A stretch of DNA of 25,467 bases. Source: M55B165 sp051744245. Lineage in GTDB: Bacteria > Actinomycetota > Humimicrobiia > Humimicrobiales > Humimicrobiaceae. The stretch is from the NCBI GenBank assembly GCA_051744245.1, contig JBNJCV010000022.1, positions 1-25,467 of the forward strand, written 5' to 3'. This document shows, piece by piece, positions 23,413-25,467 of the stretch. Both the position numbers and the translations under genes were made by a program. Within the stretch, counting starts at the first letter, position 1, and each line of letters starts with the position of its first letter. The notes below the pieces were generated by a model. The model was not told where the DNA came from and made no database searches. It was given only the letters and a program-made list of their open reading frames with translations.

Positions 23413-24537
23413 TTAATTTTTACCAAAATATTCCGGTATTAGACTTATCTTACTATAACCCCATTCATAAGACGGTTCTATTGCGCTGCCCTCCTGGTTT
23501 TCATTAAAAGTAGCAATGGTAACCTGGTCAAGGTTTTTATTACTGTTTACTGGATCCAGGTAAGTTGATACCACCTCCAGCATATACTTAAAATCCTTTA
23601 TTTCTCCAGAAAGTACCGGGATAGACTCTCTTTCTTCCTTAAAACAGGTATCATCATATTCAAATATTGCTCCTGGGATAAAATCAACCCCGTTTATGTA
23701 TGCTGCAATCTTCCATACCAGGTATAACAATTTAAGCCGGTCTGCAAAATCTGCCGTATTTTGGGGATAGCCTGCATAAGCATGGTAAAGGGAGACAGCA
23801 TCAAATAGCTTTGTCCCGCTAAAATCGTAATTCCAGAAGACCTGGTCCCCAACCAGGTAAACTCCATAACCCTTATTTTTAAAATTTTTCCTAATTTCAT
23901 TTATGGCGCCGCTAAAATTTCCGGTTATATCCCTGGTAACATAAATCCATAAAACAGGCTTACCGTTTATATGGAAATAATTTTTATTACCAAAGTAAGT
24001 CTCTGCAATATGGTCCATATCTTCAATAAAAAGATTGTAAATATCTTCATTACCAAAGTCATAAGGCGGATTCCCATATGTCCCGGAAAACCTTAGCATG
24101 GTATCATACATAAGACAAAATTTTGTCCCGCCCAAATCATGGCTTGCTATCCCCTCCTGGATACTTTCATCTAACTCCGGGATATATTCAACTTTGAATA
24201 CATCAATTCCATATTTATTTGCCCATTTCCGGTGATTTTTCAGCACTTCAGGATCCAAACTATCATAAAATCCAAGGTAGGGCTTGTTTGAGGCCCCCCG
24301 TTGCCAGTTCTTTTCATTCCACCACGTGTAATAGTCGCAGTAGACTATGGTATCGCTGATTTTGTTTTTGTCTAGAAAGTCAATTGAATTTTTAGTTTTC
24401 TCATATAAAAAATAACTGGAATTGCCCAATAAAAAATAATTTTTTTCAAGGAAATATAATATACCCAAGCTGCAAACCAACAATACAACAGCTAAAAATA
24501 TGCAAACAAGGACTTTTTTCCATTTTTTTAATTCCAT
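23413..24537 (-). CDS. Membrane-anchored GH99-like / WbsX-like protein
   Basis: The 374-residue product has one N-terminal membrane segment (about residues 8-31), so the rest probably faces outward. The soluble part looks like a glycosidase-type TIM barrel: TIVYCDYYTWWNEKNW, an LDPEVLKNHRKWANKYGID segment with FKVEYIPE, KFCLMYDTML, INGKPVLWIYVTRD, and the terminal ATFNENQEGSAIEPSYEWG. A Tyr-Tyr-x-Trp start, LGxYDSxDPxV and a closing NExxEGxxIEPS are seen in the GH99/GH71 and WbsX groups (endo-alpha-mannosidase-like). Substrate cannot be inferred. The ATG has no clear Shine-Dalgarno. The protein sits alone between a zinc-ribbon gene and the Lon-like gene. Confidence 0.6.
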   Translation of the reverse strand: MELKKWKKVLVCIFLAVVLLVCSLGILYFLEKNYFLLGNSSYFLYEKTKNSIDFLDKNKISDTIVYCDYYTWWNEKNWQRGASNKPYLGFYDSLDPEVLKNHRKWANKYGIDVFKVEYIPELDESIQEGIASHDLGGTKFCLMYDTMLRFSGTYGNPPYDFGNEDIYNLFIEDMDHIAETYFGNKNYFHINGKPVLWIYVTRDITGNFSGAINEIRKNFKNKGYGVYLVGDQVFWNYDFSGTKLFDAVSLYHAYAGYPQNTADFADRLKLLYLVWKIAAYINGVDFIPGAIFEYDDTCFKEERESIPVLSGEIKDFKYMLEVVSTYLDPVNSNKNLDQVTIATFNENQEGSAIEPSYEWGYSKISLIPEYFGKN

Positions 24538-24619
24538 TTTATTTTTATTAGCCAGGTTCTGGACAAGGGAAAGGGATTTAACCCTGTTACGGGTATATCC
24601 TATTGAATTTTAGAAAGCA

Positions 24620-25180
24620 TTACCCTTTAAACTGGAAATATATTAAAACTGCCGTAAGTATTACTATTGCCACTATAGAAATAATGCAACCGGGACTTTT
24701 AAACATTTCCCCGTATGCTTCCTGGGGAGAGGGGGTTTTTGGCATTTTTTTCCCTGGTTCTTCAAATTCTTCATTTAACTTATAACCACAATAGGGGCAG
24801 AGGTTAAAATCTTCTTTTATTGGCTTATAGCATTTCGGGCAAAGCTCCTTGCCCAGTTTGCTGGTTTCTTCAATTTTTTTATCTATTTCTCTTTCATCCA
24901 GGTTTAACCGTTTTTTTAATTTATCTAAAACTTTTTTTTCGTTTTCATTAATTCCGTCCTGGCTAAACTTATGATAAACATAGGCGTAAAGTTCGGCCAA
25001 GTCTTCATCATCAAATTTTTTTAAGACTTCTACTTCTTTATCAGTAATTTCCTTAAAAACAATTATATTGTCTTCTATCTTGTCAAACTCCTTATCAAGT
25101 CTTTCATCACATTCTTCACAATACAGTGAGTCTGAATCTTCGGGCAATTCCTTTCCGCATTCTTCGCATTTATCAACCAT
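24620..25180 (-). CDS. Membrane protein with two zinc ribbons
   Basis: I do not recognise a named family. The 186-residue product has an N-terminal zinc ribbon (CEECGKELPEDSDSLYCEEC, residues 5-24). A charged helical middle (about 45-110) contains YHKFSQDGINENEKKVLDKL, which resembles EF-hand or TerB-like helices. A second zinc ribbon (CPKCYKPIKEDFNLCPYCGY) follows near 113-132. The C-terminus has a Pro-rich linker and a single membrane helix (CIISIVAIVILTAVLIYFQF). It is therefore likely a tail-anchored protein facing the cytoplasm. AGGAA precedes the ATG. It starts 39 bases after the helicase stop, so the two may be co-transcribed. Confidence 0.75.
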   Translation of the reverse strand: MVDKCEECGKELPEDSDSLYCEECDERLDKEFDKIEDNIIVFKEITDKEVEVLKKFDDEDLAELYAYVYHKFSQDGINENEKKVLDKLKKRLNLDEREIDKKIEETSKLGKELCPKCYKPIKEDFNLCPYCGYKLNEEFEEPGKKMPKTPSPQEAYGEMFKSPGCIISIVAIVILTAVLIYFQFKG

Positions 25181-25219
25181 GGTTTCCTTACCTTCCTGTC
25201 TTTGCTATTTTTGTATATT

Positions 25220-25467
25220 TTAAAGCAAATTCTTTAATTCCTCCAATATTATTTTACTGGCCTCCTTGTCTAACGGCTTATTTTCATTCCCACATTTAGG
25301 TGAATAAATGCAGGATGGACACCCCGAGCTGCAGTTGCAATCCCTTACCAGCTCATTGGTGATTTTAACTAGCTTGGGAAAAAGATAAAAAGCTTTCTCA
25401 GACAATCCTATCCCCCCTTCATAAGAATCATATATAAATACAGCTGCCTTTCTATTAAAAGGATGTG
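25220..25467 (-). CDS. DEAD/DEAH helicase of the YprA/MrfA type, C-terminal end
   Basis: This gene enters from beyond the right edge, and only the last 81 residues are visible. They read HPFNRKAAVFIYDSYEGGIG, then LSEKAFYLFPKLVKITNELV, and a zinc-binding cluster C-N-C-x4-C-P-S-C-x5-C followed by GNENKPLDKEAS. A YDSYPGGxGLAEKA segment plus a CxCxxGCPSCxxSPKCGN cluster near the end is diagnostic of the DUF1998 region of YprA/MrfA helicases, implicated in repair of mitomycin-type DNA damage in Bacillus. The open frame extends to the edge without a stop. The ATPase motifs lie outside the window. Confidence 0.88.
   Translation of the reverse strand, partial: HPFNRKAAVFIYDSYEGGIGLSEKAFYLFPKLVKITNELVRDCNCSSGCPSCIYSPKCGNENKPLDKEASKIILEELKNLL

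Overview
The window looks like chromosomal DNA from an AT-rich bacterium with mostly housekeeping genes. I see no transposase, phage gene, CRISPR array or integration site. Most neighbours overlap by 1-20 bases or lie a few bases apart. The best clue to lineage is an FHA protein of the GarA type beside a MerR-family FtsR-like regulator, with a DUF151 nuclease further along. That trio is characteristic of Actinomycetota. Here it sits in an AT-rich genome next to a gene order also seen in Clostridia (tyrA-aroA-cmk-plsC-ispH-DUF512-der-gpsA). A deep-branching, probably anaerobic, low-GC actinobacterial lineage is my inference. It is not proven by the sequence.

Region 1 (15027 down to 1, minus strand) is a nearly gapless run of 17 protein genes and one tRNA. 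It starts with shikimate/tyrosine genes (tyrA, aroA), then cmk, plsC, ispH, a radical-SAM DUF512 protein, the ribosome GTPase der, and gpsA. Next come tRNA-Pro(GGG), a phosphohexomutase, the FHA protein, FtsR-like MerR, a D,D-carboxypeptidase, a DUF3048 lipoprotein, hpt and DUF151. The run ends with a small PD-(D/E)XK-like protein and the start of a serine acetyltransferase-like gene cut by the window edge. It joins envelope synthesis, division control, ribosome assembly and nucleotide salvage.

Region 2 (15028-15329) is a noncoding gap. It carries a plus-strand transcription unit with its own promoter, a perfect 16-bp palindrome over the -35, several complementary segments and a rho-independent terminator. 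I read it as a free-standing structured small RNA, and it is the least explained element here.

Region 3 (15330-19397, minus) is a two-gene unit: a CopB-type (CPH) metal P-type ATPase followed with no gap by a YyaL-type thioredoxin-fold protein. Region 4 (19479-20816, plus) is a class II CPD photolyase, the only plus-strand protein gene. It overlaps convergently with a Lon-like AAA_32 protease. Region 5 (23413-25467, minus) holds a membrane-anchored GH99-like protein, a membrane zinc-ribbon protein, and the C-terminal end of a YprA/MrfA-type helicase that runs off the right edge.
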